NCBI RefSeq assembly: GCF_010729665.1
Contig: NZ_AP022610.1
Location: 372,001-436,000, forward strand
Reading direction: 5' to 3'
Source of the DNA: Mycolicibacterium madagascariense
Lineage (GTDB): Bacteria > Actinomycetota > Actinomycetes > Mycobacteriales > Mycobacteriaceae
Length of the DNA stretch: 64,000 nt
Shown: piece by piece, positions 42,075-50,590 of the stretch
Position numbering within the stretch: position 1 is the stretch's first letter
Layout: each line of letters opens with the position of its first letter
Made by a program: the position numbers and the translations under genes
Notes under the pieces: model-generated
Database searches by the model: none
Told to the model about the DNA's origin: nothing
What the model saw: only the letters and a program-made list of their open reading frames with translations

Positions 42075-44284
42075 TGGCCATCGCGCTGACCGACGAGCAC
42101 CGCGCGCTCGCCGAGACCGTCGCCGGGTTCACCGCCCGCCACGCACCGATCACGGCGACCCGCGCCGACGTCGATCGACTGGCCGCCGGCGCCGAGCCCG
42201 CGCACTGGCCCGAACTCGTGCGACAGGGCCTGCACGCCGTGCACCTGCCCGACGAATTCGGCGGGCAGGGAGGCGGTCTCGACGAGCTCGCCGTCGTCGT
42301 GGAGGCCGCAGGCGTCGCCCTGCTGCCCGGCCCGTTCCTTCCGACCGTCACGGCCAGCGCGGTCACCACCCTCGCCGCCGACGGGCCGACGCGCGGTCGT
42401 CTGCTGCGCGCGTTCGTCGCGGGCGCAACCGGAACCGTCGTGCCGCCATCGCACGGCATCACTGCCGCGCGCGACGCGGACGGGGTGACGCTGACGGGGT
42501 CGAGTCTGCCCGTGCTGGGCCTCGTCTCGGCGGCGGTCGTGATCGTCGGCGCCCGGTGCGGAAATGCCGTCGTCTGGCTGCAACTCGACCTCGACGCCCC
42601 TGGAGTGACGCGAGAAGCGGTGGAGGGCACCGACCTCACCCGGGACGTCGGTCGCCTCGTCCTGGACTGCGCGGTGGGTCGCGAGATCGACGGCATCGAC
42701 GCGGCGGCCGCCCACGCCGTCGTCGTCGGACTGCTCGCCGCCGACGCCGCGGGTGTCGTGCAGTGGGCGCTGACGGCTTCGGTCGAACATGCCAAGGTGC
42801 GCGAACAGTTCGGCAGGCCGATCGGCGCGTTCCAGGCCGTCGGGCACAAGGCCGCGCGGCTGTTCATCGCCCAGGAGGTGGCGGCGGCCGTGGCGGCCGA
42901 CGCCATCCGCAGCGTCTCGCAGGACGCCGACCAGCAGACGATCGCGGCCGAGACCGCGATCGTGATGGGCACCGGCAGAGCCGTCGACGCCGTGATGGAG
43001 GCGATCACGATCCACGGTGGAGTCGCCGTGACGTGGGAACACGACCTGCACCTGTATTGGCGTCGCGCGATCAGCGTTGCGGCGCAAGCGGGTTCGGTGC
43101 GTACCGCGACCGGACGACTCGGCGAGGCCGCCCTGCGCGCCGGGCGTGACTTCACGATCGCCGTGGAGGACGACGAGTTTCGGCAGTCGGTCGGCCGCGT
43201 GCTCGACGAGGCGATGACCCTGCCGCCCGACGAGCCGAGCACCGACGACCCCACGAAGGTCTACACCAGGGGCCGTCGGCGCGAATTCCTCGCCGAGGCA
43301 GGGCTCGTCGCGGCGCACTGGCCCGCACCGTGGGGGCTGGGCGCCACCATCGCCCAGCAGATGATCCTCGCCGACGAGTACGCCAAACGGGATCTGACGC
43401 CGCCCAGCGTGATGATCGGCGACTGGGCCGTGCCGACGATCCTGACGCACGGCACCGACGCCCAGAAGGAACGCTTTGCGGGCCCGACCCTGCGCGGTGA
43501 CATCATTTGGTGCCAGCTGTTCAGCGAGCCGCAGGCGGGATCAGACCTGGCGAGCCTGAACACCAGGGGTGAGCGAGTCGCCGGTGGTTGGTCGCTCACC
43601 GGGCAGAAGGTGTGGACCTCCGACGCGCACCACGCCGACTGGGGAATCTGCCTGGCGCGCACCGAATTCGACGTCGAGAAGCGACACCGCGGCCTGAGCT
43701 ACTTCCTGGTCGACATGCACGCGCCGGGTGTCACGGTGCGGCCGCTGCGCCAGCCCAGTGGTGACGCCCACTTCAACGAGGTCTTCCTCGACGACGTGTT
43801 CGTCCCCGACGACCAGCTGCTCGGTGAGCGCGGGCAGGGGTGGGCGCTGACGCTGACGACTCTGCTCAACGAGCGCACGACCATCAGTTCTGTCATGACA
43901 CTGCACGACGACGACCGGGTCCGCGACATCGTCGAGAAGGGGCTGTACTCCGGTGACCGCCGGGATGCCGTGCAGGCCCTCGGGACGATCGTCGCGGAGA
44001 CCAATGGTGTTGCCGCGCTGAACTATCGGGAGTCGGTGCGTCAGCTGAACGGTGACCTGTTCAGCCCGGGTGCGTCGGTGGTGAAGGTCGCCTCGGCCGA
44101 GCTGAGCCGCACCACCGCCGCGATCTCCCTGGATCTGGTGGGTCCGGAGGCCAGCCTGCGGCAGGCGCCGGCCGACGTCGTGTCCAACGAGATGTTCGTG
44201 CCCTCGTTCCTGATCGGCGGCGGCACGGTCGAGATCCAGCTGAACGTGATCGCCGAACGGATTCTCGGGCTGCCGCGCGCCTAG
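42074..44284 (+). CDS. Tandem acyl-CoA dehydrogenase (FadE6-like, two fused domains)
   Basis: 736 residues: two acyl-CoA dehydrogenase domains in tandem, about 1-370 and 380-736. The second has full-length features: WCQLFSEPQAGSDLASLNTRGERVAGGWSLTGQKVWTSDAHHADWGICLART and FNEVFLDDVFVPDDQLLG. The first is shorter, with TDEHRALAETVAGF, VLPDEFGGQG and EQFGRPIGAFQAVGHKAARL. The C-terminus ends in GGGTVEIQLNVIAERILGLPR. Mycobacterial FadE heterodimers split these two parts between two genes; here they are fused. Start ATG 42074 overlaps the previous stop by 1 base. Substrate probably a bulky acyl-CoA. Confidence 0.9.
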   Translation: MAIALTDEHRALAETVAGFTARHAPITATRADVDRLAAGAEPAHWPELVRQGLHAVHLPDEFGGQGGGLDELAVVVEAAGVALLPGPFLPTVTASAVTTLAADGPTRGRLLRAFVAGATGTVVPPSHGITAARDADGVTLTGSSLPVLGLVSAAVVIVGARCGNAVVWLQLDLDAPGVTREAVEGTDLTRDVGRLVLDCAVGREIDGIDAAAAHAVVVGLLAADAAGVVQWALTASVEHAKVREQFGRPIGAFQAVGHKAARLFIAQEVAAAVAADAIRSVSQDADQQTIAAETAIVMGTGRAVDAVMEAITIHGGVAVTWEHDLHLYWRRAISVAAQAGSVRTATGRLGEAALRAGRDFTIAVEDDEFRQSVGRVLDEAMTLPPDEPSTDDPTKVYTRGRRREFLAEAGLVAAHWPAPWGLGATIAQQMILADEYAKRDLTPPSVMIGDWAVPTILTHGTDAQKERFAGPTLRGDIIWCQLFSEPQAGSDLASLNTRGERVAGGWSLTGQKVWTSDAHHADWGICLARTEFDVEKRHRGLSYFLVDMHAPGVTVRPLRQPSGDAHFNEVFLDDVFVPDDQLLGERGQGWALTLTTLLNERTTISSVMTLHDDDRVRDIVEKGLYSGDRRDAVQALGTIVAETNGVAALNYRESVRQLNGDLFSPGASVVKVASAELSRTTAAISLDLVGPEASLRQAPADVVSNEMFVPSFLIGGGTVEIQLNVIAERILGLPRA

Positions 44285-45429
44285 TGCCGCCCCCAGCGCC
44301 TGCGAACGGCCATGACGTAGCCGGCGATTCGGACGACGGCGCGCAGGATCCGGACGCCCGTGAGGCTGGCCGGGTTCGCGATGTCGGGCACCCCGGGTGG
44401 CAGCTTCTGCGCCTCGTCGACGATGGGACGCATCTTCTCCTCGTAGGCGGCGAATGCCGCGGCATGGTCGTCGCACTCGCCCAGCGCCTCGGCGAGCAGA
44501 TAGGCACCGATCAGCGCCAGGCTGGTGCCCATGCCGCTCACCGGCGTCGCGCAGTAGGCGGCGTCGCCGACGACCGCGATGCGGCCGCGCGACCAGGCGG
44601 GCATTCGCACCTGGGCGATCCTGTCGAGGTAGAGACTGCTCGCGTCCTTGGCCAGGTGGGCCAGGATGCGGGGTGCGGCGTCGCCCACGTCGGCGAAGAC
44701 GTGCTGCAGGGCGCGCACCTGAGCCTCGCGGTCAGCCGTGTCGAGACCCGTTGGCGGACAACGAAAGTTGAGCGATGCGCGGGTGGTGCCGACGTTGTCG
44801 GGGCGGAGCTGGACCGCCCGTCCGCCGGTGGTCGTGTACCACCGCCACCACTGGTCGTCGGCCGTCCTGGGGATCGTGCAGTAGGACGTGTAGTAGCCCA
44901 GGTCGCGAAGGTCGGGCTCGCCGCCGAAGACGTCGTTGCGGGTCGTCGAGCGGATGCCCTCGGCGATGATCAGCAGATCGAAGCGGCGCTGCGTCCCGTC
45001 GGTGCAGGTGACGTCGACTCCGGCGTCATCCTGGGCGACGCCCTCGATGCACGTGCCATACGTGAAGTCGACTGTCTCCCCGCACGATTCGACGAGCAGG
45101 CGGGCCAACTCGCCGCGCAGGATCTCCAGCTCGGCGGTGAAACCCTCACCGCTGGCGGAGGCGCCGGCGGGAAACTCGGCCAGCGTTCGTCCCGCCTCGC
45201 CCACGAACCGCAGTCCCACCTCGCCGGTACCCCGGGAGCGCACCGTCTCCTCGAGATCCATGCGGCGCAACACGTCTCGGCCCATTCCGCGGACGTCGAC
45301 GTTCTGACCGCCGTCGCGCGGCGCCGGGGCGCGCTCGATCACGGTCACGGTGCATCCGGCCCGCTGCAGCCAGTACGCGGCGGTGGCGCCTGCGATGCCC
45401 GCCCCGCTGACCAGGACGGACCGCGCCAC
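44281..45429 (-). CDS. FAD-dependent monooxygenase (TetX/PHBH-like)
   Basis: 382 residues. The FAD motif is GAGIAGATAAYWLQRAG at residues 9-25. Next come GQNVDVRGMGRDVLRRM and LLIIAEGIRSTTR (the DG-like motif reads EG), and the late GDAAYCATPVSGMGTSLALIGAYLLAEAL. It hydroxylates an aromatic or polyketide-like substrate in related enzymes. It lies 2 bases after the quinone oxidoreductase gene on the same strand, so they are co-transcribed. Its stop overlaps the tandem acyl-CoA dehydrogenase stop by 4 bases. Substrate unknown. Confidence 0.87.
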   Translation of the reverse strand: MARSVLVSGAGIAGATAAYWLQRAGCTVTVIERAPAPRDGGQNVDVRGMGRDVLRRMDLEETVRSRGTGEVGLRFVGEAGRTLAEFPAGASASGEGFTAELEILRGELARLLVESCGETVDFTYGTCIEGVAQDDAGVDVTCTDGTQRRFDLLIIAEGIRSTTRNDVFGGEPDLRDLGYYTSYCTIPRTADDQWWRWYTTTGGRAVQLRPDNVGTTRASLNFRCPPTGLDTADREAQVRALQHVFADVGDAAPRILAHLAKDASSLYLDRIAQVRMPAWSRGRIAVVGDAAYCATPVSGMGTSLALIGAYLLAEALGECDDHAAAFAAYEEKMRPIVDEAQKLPPGVPDIANPASLTGVRILRAVVRIAGYVMAVRRRWGRH

Positions 45430-45431
45430 GC

Positions 45432-46352
45432 TCAGCTGCTGACTTCGATGACGACCTTGCCCCTGGCGTGGCCGATCTCCACGGCCGCGAGCGCGTCGGC
45501 GGCCTCGTTCAGCGGACGCACGTCCTCGACGTGGGGATCCAGCTTGCCGTCGGCGACGAGCGCGGCAACGATCTCCAGCACGCGGCTGGTGCGGTCGCGT
45601 TCGATGAAGTGCCCGCCCAACTCTCCGACGCCGGGATCGCCCGCACTGATGAGCTTGGTCCGGTCGACGACCAGACCGGCCACCGCCTGCAGCGCATCGC
45701 CTCCGGCCAGATCGAGGATCGCGTCGACGCCGTCGGGCATGATCTCCCTGATGCGGTCGGCGACGCCGTCACCGGAGGCGATCAGCGTGGCGCCCAAGCT
45801 CTCCACCAGCGCGCGCTTCTCCTCACTCGCCGTGCCGATGACGTTGATGCCAAGGTCGCGGGCGATCTGTGCGGCCGCAACGCCGACGCCACCCCCGGCG
45901 CCGGTGATGAGCAGCGTCTGCCCTTCCTTCAGGTTCAGCTGGGTCACGCCGTCGTACGCGGTCGCGGCGGCCACGGGAAGTGTGGCGGCGTCGTTGAACG
46001 AGACCTGCGGCGGCTTGCGCGCCGCGGCGGTGGCGGTCACCAGGGTGTACTCGGCGTATCCGCCGGAACCCGGTGCGACCGAGCCGAACACCTCGTCGTT
46101 CTCGGAGAAGCCGTCGACGTCCTTGCCGACTCCGCGCACCACGCCGGAGACCTCACTGCCCAGCACGGCGGGCAGATCGCTCTCGCTCGCCGGGCCCATC
46201 ATCCCGGACCGGATCTTCCAGTCGACGGGGTTGACGCCTGCGCTGCGCACCTCGACGAGCAGTTCGCCGGGCATCGGCGTCGGCATGTCGAGGTCGAGAA
46301 ACTCCTGGACGTCGGGCCCGCCGTTGCTCCTGTAACCAAATGCTTTGACCAT
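45432..46352 (-). CDS. NADP-dependent quinone oxidoreductase-type MDR
   Basis: 306 residues of the zinc-free medium-chain reductases (quinone oxidoreductase, Qor-like). VEVRSAGVNPVDWKIRSG marks the start of the GroES-like part, and the NADPH motif is TGAGGGVGVAAAQIA followed by GTASEEKR. There are no zinc cysteines. It probably reduces quinones or enones and pairs with the monooxygenase that follows. The TetR gene upstream on the same strand is a candidate controller. Confidence 0.88.
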   Translation of the reverse strand: MVKAFGYRSNGGPDVQEFLDLDMPTPMPGELLVEVRSAGVNPVDWKIRSGMMGPASESDLPAVLGSEVSGVVRGVGKDVDGFSENDEVFGSVAPGSGGYAEYTLVTATAAARKPPQVSFNDAATLPVAAATAYDGVTQLNLKEGQTLLITGAGGGVGVAAAQIARDLGINVIGTASEEKRALVESLGATLIASGDGVADRIREIMPDGVDAILDLAGGDALQAVAGLVVDRTKLISAGDPGVGELGGHFIERDRTSRVLEIVAALVADGKLDPHVEDVRPLNEAADALAAVEIGHARGKVVIEVSS

Positions 46353-46395
46353 TGCCGACGCGTACCCCGAAGTGCCCCCCGGTAACCGGCTGGCG

Positions 46396-46971
46396 TCACC
46401 AGCCTGCGATGTCGGCGGCGATCGTCTCGGCGAGCTCTGCGGCCTGGATCGGGTCGATGCGCGACGTCGTCATCAGGCCCATTTGACCGGCGGTGAGCAC
46501 GTCGGCCTTGCCGTCCCGGTCGACGACGGCGTCCGCCATTCCGCCGAGCGCGTGATGGATTGCCGCGCGCACCCGTTCGCGGTAGCCGCGCACGACGCGG
46601 GCGGCGTCGGCGTCGAGGATGTTCAACTCCATGGCCGTGTTGAGCATCAAGCAGCCGCGGGTGGCCACGGCGCGGGGCGAGCGGCGCAGGAAGTCGGCGA
46701 GGGCATGGAAGTACCCCACGATCTCGTCACGGCCCGCGCCCTCGGCCTCCATCGGCTCGAGCAGCGGGCCGATGACCTCGTCGAGATAGCTCTTGGCGAC
46801 CCTGTCGAAGAGTCCCCGCTTGCTGCCGAAGGCCTCATAGAGGCTGGACCGGCTCAGTCCGGTGGCGGCCTGGAGATCCGACAGTGAACTGGACGCGTAG
46901 CCGCGCTCCCAGAAGACGTCGCGGGCCGCCCTGATGACGGTGACGTCGTCGAACTCCCGCCGCCTACCCAT
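46396..46971 (-). CDS. TetR/AcrR-family regulator
   Basis: 191 residues. HTH at about 10-55 (IRAARDVFWERGYASSSLSDLQAATGLSRSSLYEAFGSKRGLF). The C-terminal domain resembles TetR_C_6/16 with CLMLNTAMEL. ATG 46971 is supported by TACCAT 6 bases upstream (leaderless). It is divergent from the NmrA-like gene and upstream of the quinone oxidoreductase; a palindrome in the 47-base gap is its likely operator. Confidence 0.88.
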   Translation of the reverse strand: MGRRREFDDVTVIRAARDVFWERGYASSSLSDLQAATGLSRSSLYEAFGSKRGLFDRVAKSYLDEVIGPLLEPMEAEGAGRDEIVGYFHALADFLRRSPRAVATRGCLMLNTAMELNILDADAARVVRGYRERVRAAIHHALGGMADAVVDRDGKADVLTAGQMGLMTTSRIDPIQAAELAETIAADIAGW

Positions 46972-46977
46972 CCGCCG

Positions 46978-46983
46978 ATGGTA
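46978..46983 (-). promoter_or_regulatory. -10 element (TACCAT), leaderless promoter of TetR gene
   Basis: TACCAT on the minus strand, 6 bases before ATG 46971. Confidence 0.5.
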
Positions 46984-46989
46984 CGGCGG

Positions 46990-47018
46990 TTGACTTATCG
47001 GACCGTTCGGTTCAGTAT
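46990..47018 (+). promoter_or_regulatory. Promoter and candidate TetR operator of the NmrA-like gene
   Basis: TTGACT (46990-46995) and CAGTAT (47013-47018) are separated by 17 bases. Between them lies the palindrome ACCG-TT-CGGT (47002-47011). The start codon GTG 47025 is 6 bases after the -10, giving a leaderless mRNA that a TetR protein could block. Confidence 0.5.
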
Positions 47019-47024
47019 TTGGCG

Positions 47025-47930
47025 GTGGACGTACTCGTCACCGGCGCCGGCGGTGCCATCGGCGGGGTCAGCCGCCAGGTCGTCGATCTGCTCGTTGGCC
47101 AGGGTGTCGTCGTTCGCGCGATGGTCCGCACCGACGATTCTCGCGCCGACGCGCTGCGGGGGATGGGTGCGCAGGTCGTGGTGGGCGATCTGACCGAGCC
47201 GGGCGACGTCGTCAGCGCGCTGGACGGCGTGCAGCGGGTGTTCTTCAACATGAGTGTGTCCGCGTCGTACCTGGAGGCCGCGATTATCGTGTGCGCGGCC
47301 GCGCGGGAACACGGTGGCATCGAGGCGATCGTCGCCATGTCGCAGATGACGGTCTCCCAGATGACGTTGACGAGCACCGCGGAATCCCGCCAGCAGCGCC
47401 TGCACTGGCTCGCCGACGCCGTCATGGACTGGAGCGGTCTTCCCGTCACCCACGTCAGACCGACTGTCTTCCTTGACAATCCGCTGTTCACCTTCCTCGC
47501 CGCCCCCGGCCTGCGCGACCGCGACGAGCTGCTCCTGCCGTTCGGCACCGGGCGTACCTCGCCGATCGCGTCCGTCGACGTCGCGCGGGTCGTGGCCGAA
47601 CTGCTACTGCACCCGGCCGCGCATCCGAGGAGCGTCTACGACCTGACCGGACCCGAGGTGCTGACGATCGAGGGCCTGGCCGAGCACTATTCGCGTGCCC
47701 TCGGTCGCCCCATCACGGGCATTGACATCCCGTACGACGACTGGGTCAGGCAGGTGCTGCAACCGTTGGGACTCGATCCGCATACCGCTCAACACATCTC
47801 GACGATGGCCGCGCTGCACCGCGCGGGTCGCTACGACCGGGCGACGAAGGACGTCACCGAGATCACCGGCAGCCCTGGGCAATCCGTCGACGAGTTCGTC
47901 GCCCACCACCGGGAGATGTTCACCCCATGA
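47025..47930 (+). CDS. NmrA/SDR-family NAD(P)H-binding protein
   Basis: 301 residues. The cofactor motif VLVTGAGGAIGGVSRQVVDLL begins at residue 4. The next landmarks are VVVGDLTEPGDV and later HVRPTVFLDNPLF, as in atypical SDRs of the NmrA/QOR2 group that sense or reduce with NADPH and lack the YxxxK site. GTG 47025 is chosen from the leaderless promoter; TTG 47019 would add two residues. It overlaps the carbonic anhydrase gene (ATGA). Function unknown. Confidence 0.85.
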   Translation: MDVLVTGAGGAIGGVSRQVVDLLVGQGVVVRAMVRTDDSRADALRGMGAQVVVGDLTEPGDVVSALDGVQRVFFNMSVSASYLEAAIIVCAAAREHGGIEAIVAMSQMTVSQMTLTSTAESRQQRLHWLADAVMDWSGLPVTHVRPTVFLDNPLFTFLAAPGLRDRDELLLPFGTGRTSPIASVDVARVVAELLLHPAAHPRSVYDLTGPEVLTIEGLAEHYSRALGRPITGIDIPYDDWVRQVLQPLGLDPHTAQHISTMAALHRAGRYDRATKDVTEITGSPGQSVDEFVAHHREMFTP

Positions 47931-48463
47931 CCACCGTCGGCGACCTCACCGCTCGGAACGCTAGCTTCGCATCCGCGGGTTTCGAGCGGGACCTCACCAT
48001 CAACCCCGGCGGCAACGTGATGGTCATCGGATGCGTCGACCCGCGGGTCGATCCGGGGCACGTGTTGGGACTGGCCAATGGCGAGGCGGCCATCATCCGC
48101 AACGTCGGCGGTCGGGTGACCCCCGCGACGCTGCGCACGATGGCGATGCTGAGCAAGGTGGGACAGGCCAACGCCGAAACCCGCAGGCCCGGCCCGTTGA
48201 ACCTCGTCCTGCTGCATCACACCGACTGCGGAATGAACGATCTGGCAGCCTTTCCCGGTCTGCTCGCCGAGTACTTCGAGACAACGGTCGACGAGCTCGA
48301 CGCGAAGTCCGTCACCGACCCGGTCGGCTCGGTGCGCACCGACGTCGAGGTCATCAGGCAGAGCATCCACGCCCCGGACTACCTGGTGTCCGGGCTGGTC
48401 TACGACGTCCGCACCGGAGCTGTCGAGGTGGTGGTCCCGCCGACTCAGGTGCCGATCGACTAG
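47927..48463 (+). CDS. Beta-carbonic anhydrase-like protein
   Basis: 178 residues. Zinc ligands are Cys36 and Asp38-x-Arg40 in GCVDPR, and His98-x2-Cys101 in HHTDCGM, the beta-class pattern. GEAAIIRNVGGRV is the usual dimer/active-site stretch. It should interconvert CO2 and bicarbonate. The ATG overlaps the NmrA-like stop by 4 bases. The downstream end is only 29 bases before the siderophore permease start. Nothing ties it to iron. Confidence 0.9.
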   Translation: MTTVGDLTARNASFASAGFERDLTINPGGNVMVIGCVDPRVDPGHVLGLANGEAAIIRNVGGRVTPATLRTMAMLSKVGQANAETRRPGPLNLVLLHHTDCGMNDLAAFPGLLAEYFETTVDELDAKSVTDPVGSVRTDVEVIRQSIHAPDYLVSGLVYDVRTGAVEVVVPPTQVPID

Positions 48464-48473
48464 GCCGAGCCGG

Positions 48474-48492
48474 TTAGGTTAGCCTGCACTAC
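48474..48492 (+). promoter_or_regulatory. IdeR/DtxR-type iron box, permease operon
   Basis: TTAGGTTAGCCTGCACTAC matches the mycobacterial IdeR consensus at 15 of 19 positions. It contains the -10 TAGCCT (48480-48485), 7 bases before ATG 48493. Iron-loaded IdeR would block a leaderless transcript of the uptake operon. Confidence 0.8.
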
Positions 48493-49524
48493 ATGATGAC
48501 GGTCGTCGAGCCCGGGGTGCAACCCGCACCGTCGCGGCCGCGCGTCGTCGGTCTGCTGGCCACCGTTGTCGTGCTCGCGCTGACGTGCGCGCTCAGCCTG
48601 GCGGTCGGCGCCGAGCACGTCGAGCCTGCGACGGTATGGCACGCACTCACCGACTACACCGACACCGGCGACGAGTGGATCGTGCGCGAGCTGCGGATCC
48701 CGCGCACGCTGCTCGGTATCGTCGTCGGCATCGCGCTGGGGTCCAGCGGAGCGCTCATCCAGGGCATCAGCCGAAACCCGTTGGCGGACGCGCAGATTCT
48801 CGGCATCAACTCCGGTGCCGGGCTCTTCGTCGTCGCGGCGATCTCGCTGCTCGGTCTGCGGACGATCTGGTCGTACGTGTGGTTCGCATTCGTCGGGGCC
48901 GCCGTGGCGATGCTGCTGGTGTACCTGATCGGGATGACGGGCCGGGTCGTCGTGACCCCGGTGCGCATGCTGCTAGCCGGGGTCGCCGCGGGCGCGGTCA
49001 TGGAGGGCTGCTCCTATGCGATCCGGCTGCGCGATCCGCGTGCGTTCGACTCGATGCGATACTGGGACGCAGGCGCGCTCGACGGCCACTCGCTCGCGGT
49101 GGTCGGGGTCGTCGCGCCGTTCATCGCGGTGGGCGCCGCGCTGTGCCTGTACGTCAGCCGCGGTCTGAATGCGGTCGCGCTCGGCGACGATCTCGCAACG
49201 GCCATGGGCGGCAACGTCATTCGAACGCGCCTACTCGGTCTCGTCGCGGTCACCCTGCTGGCGGGCGCCGCCACCGCGGGCGCCGGTCCGATCGGGTTCG
49301 TGGGGTTGATGGTCCCGCATGCGGTGCGCCGGTACACCGGTCCGGACTGGCGCTGGATCTGCGCCTACAGCGTGATCGTCGCTCCCGCACTGCTGCTCGC
49401 CGCCGACGTGGTCGGGCGCGTGGTCGTCGCGCCGGGGGAGTTGCCCGCCGGCATCGTCACCGCATTCGTCGGTGCGCCCGTGTTGATCTGGCTGGTGCGC
49501 CGGCGCGCGGCGGCGGCGCTGTGA
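48493..49524 (+). CDS. FecCD-family ferric-siderophore ABC permease (FepD-like)
   Basis: 343 residues, about nine to ten helices of the BtuC/FecCD family. Landmarks are VRELRIPRTLLGIVVGIALGSSGALIQGISRNPLADAQILGINSGAGLF, the EAA-like GPIGFVGLMVPHAVRRYTGPDWRW and LLLAADVVGRVVVAPGELPAGIVTAFVGAPVLIWLV. It forms the channel for ferri-exochelin with the next protein. In the known locus the FepD-like permease is FxuC. GTGA overlap with the next gene. The substrate-binding lipoprotein is not in this window. Confidence 0.9.
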   Translation: MMTVVEPGVQPAPSRPRVVGLLATVVVLALTCALSLAVGAEHVEPATVWHALTDYTDTGDEWIVRELRIPRTLLGIVVGIALGSSGALIQGISRNPLADAQILGINSGAGLFVVAAISLLGLRTIWSYVWFAFVGAAVAMLLVYLIGMTGRVVVTPVRMLLAGVAAGAVMEGCSYAIRLRDPRAFDSMRYWDAGALDGHSLAVVGVVAPFIAVGAALCLYVSRGLNAVALGDDLATAMGGNVIRTRLLGLVAVTLLAGAATAGAGPIGFVGLMVPHAVRRYTGPDWRWICAYSVIVAPALLLAADVVGRVVVAPGELPAGIVTAFVGAPVLIWLVRRRAAAAL

Positions 49525-50579
49525 CGCCGCTGCCGACCGTCGACTTCGGCCGTCGTCAGCTCATCGTGCGACGCGGATCGGCGCTCGCGCTGCGGGCGCC
49601 CTGGCGCAGTGTCTGGACGCTGACCGCACTCGGCGTCGTCGCGGCCGTGCTCGCGGTGGTGGCACTGGGGATCGGCCAGTATCCGATCTCGCCGGGGCAG
49701 GTCGTCGCGGTCGTGCTCGGCCGGGATCGCTCCTTCGCCGGTGTGTTGGTCCTGCAGTGGCGGTTGCCGCGAATCATGGTGGCGCTGTTGATCGGTGCGG
49801 CGCTGGGCATCTCTGGCGCGATCTTTCAGGCCCTCACCAGGAACCCGCTCGGCAGTCCCGACGTCATCGGCTTCGACTTCGGCGCCTATGCCGGAGCGCT
49901 GACGGCGATCGCCGTGCTGGGCGGCGGGCATCTGGAAATCGCGGTCAGCGCCGTCGTCGGCGGGCTCCTCACCGCGGTCGTGGTGTACCTGCTGTCCTAT
50001 CGGAACGGTCTGGCCGGATTCCGCTTGATCATCGTCGGCATCGCCGTCAGCGCCGTCCTCAGTTCGGTATGCCAGTGGATCGTCCTGAAGATCAAGCTGC
50101 ACCAGGCGATCACCGCGTCGATCTGGCAGCAGGGCTCGCTGAGCGGAATGGACTGGGCGCAGGTCGTTCCCGTCGTCGGTGGCCTCCTCGTCGCGCTCGC
50201 CGTCCTGAGCGTCGTCGGCCCGCAGCTGCCCATCCTGCAGATGGGTGACGACGCCGCCGGGGCGCTCGGCGTGCGTCCGGAACGGGTTCGGTTGGCGTAC
50301 TTCGTGGTTGGAGTGCTGCTGATCGCCGTCGCCGCTGCGGCAGCGGGGCCGATCTCGTTCGTCGCGCTTGCCGCACCGCAGCTGGCCCGCAGGCTCACCG
50401 GCGCGGCCGGGGTCGGGCTGACGTCGGCCGCGGTGATGGGAGCGTTCCTGCTGTTGGCCAGCGACCTGATCGCGCTGACGATCTTCGCGCCCACGGAGTT
50501 GCCGGTGGGAGCGGTCACGGTGACCCTCGGTGGGCTCTACCTCGTCTACCTGCTCGTCGCGCAGGCGCGGCGGCGGTAA
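49521..50579 (+). CDS. FecCD-family ferric-siderophore ABC permease (FepG-like)
   Basis: 352 residues. A hydrophobic core follows a long basic N-terminus. Conserved FecCD segments are VLQWRLPRIMVALLIGAALGISGAIFQALTRNPLGSPDVIGFDFGAYAGAL, AGPISFVALAAPQLARRLTG and FAPTELPVGAVTVTLGGLYLVYLL. It is the second permease half; in the known exochelin locus the FepG-like subunit is FxuA. GTG 49521 overlaps the previous stop. The ATPase gene follows by 11 bases. Confidence 0.9.
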   Translation: MTPLPTVDFGRRQLIVRRGSALALRAPWRSVWTLTALGVVAAVLAVVALGIGQYPISPGQVVAVVLGRDRSFAGVLVLQWRLPRIMVALLIGAALGISGAIFQALTRNPLGSPDVIGFDFGAYAGALTAIAVLGGGHLEIAVSAVVGGLLTAVVVYLLSYRNGLAGFRLIIVGIAVSAVLSSVCQWIVLKIKLHQAITASIWQQGSLSGMDWAQVVPVVGGLLVALAVLSVVGPQLPILQMGDDAAGALGVRPERVRLAYFVVGVLLIAVAAAAAGPISFVALAAPQLARRLTGAAGVGLTSAAVMGAFLLLASDLIALTIFAPTELPVGAVTVTLGGLYLVYLLVAQARRR

Positions 50580-50590
50580 GGGGGGCGGGG

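Noticed and set aside
44284..46335. 683-codon plus-strand frame
   Set aside because: It lies entirely antisense to the FAD monooxygenase and quinone oxidoreductase genes, both with clear motifs.
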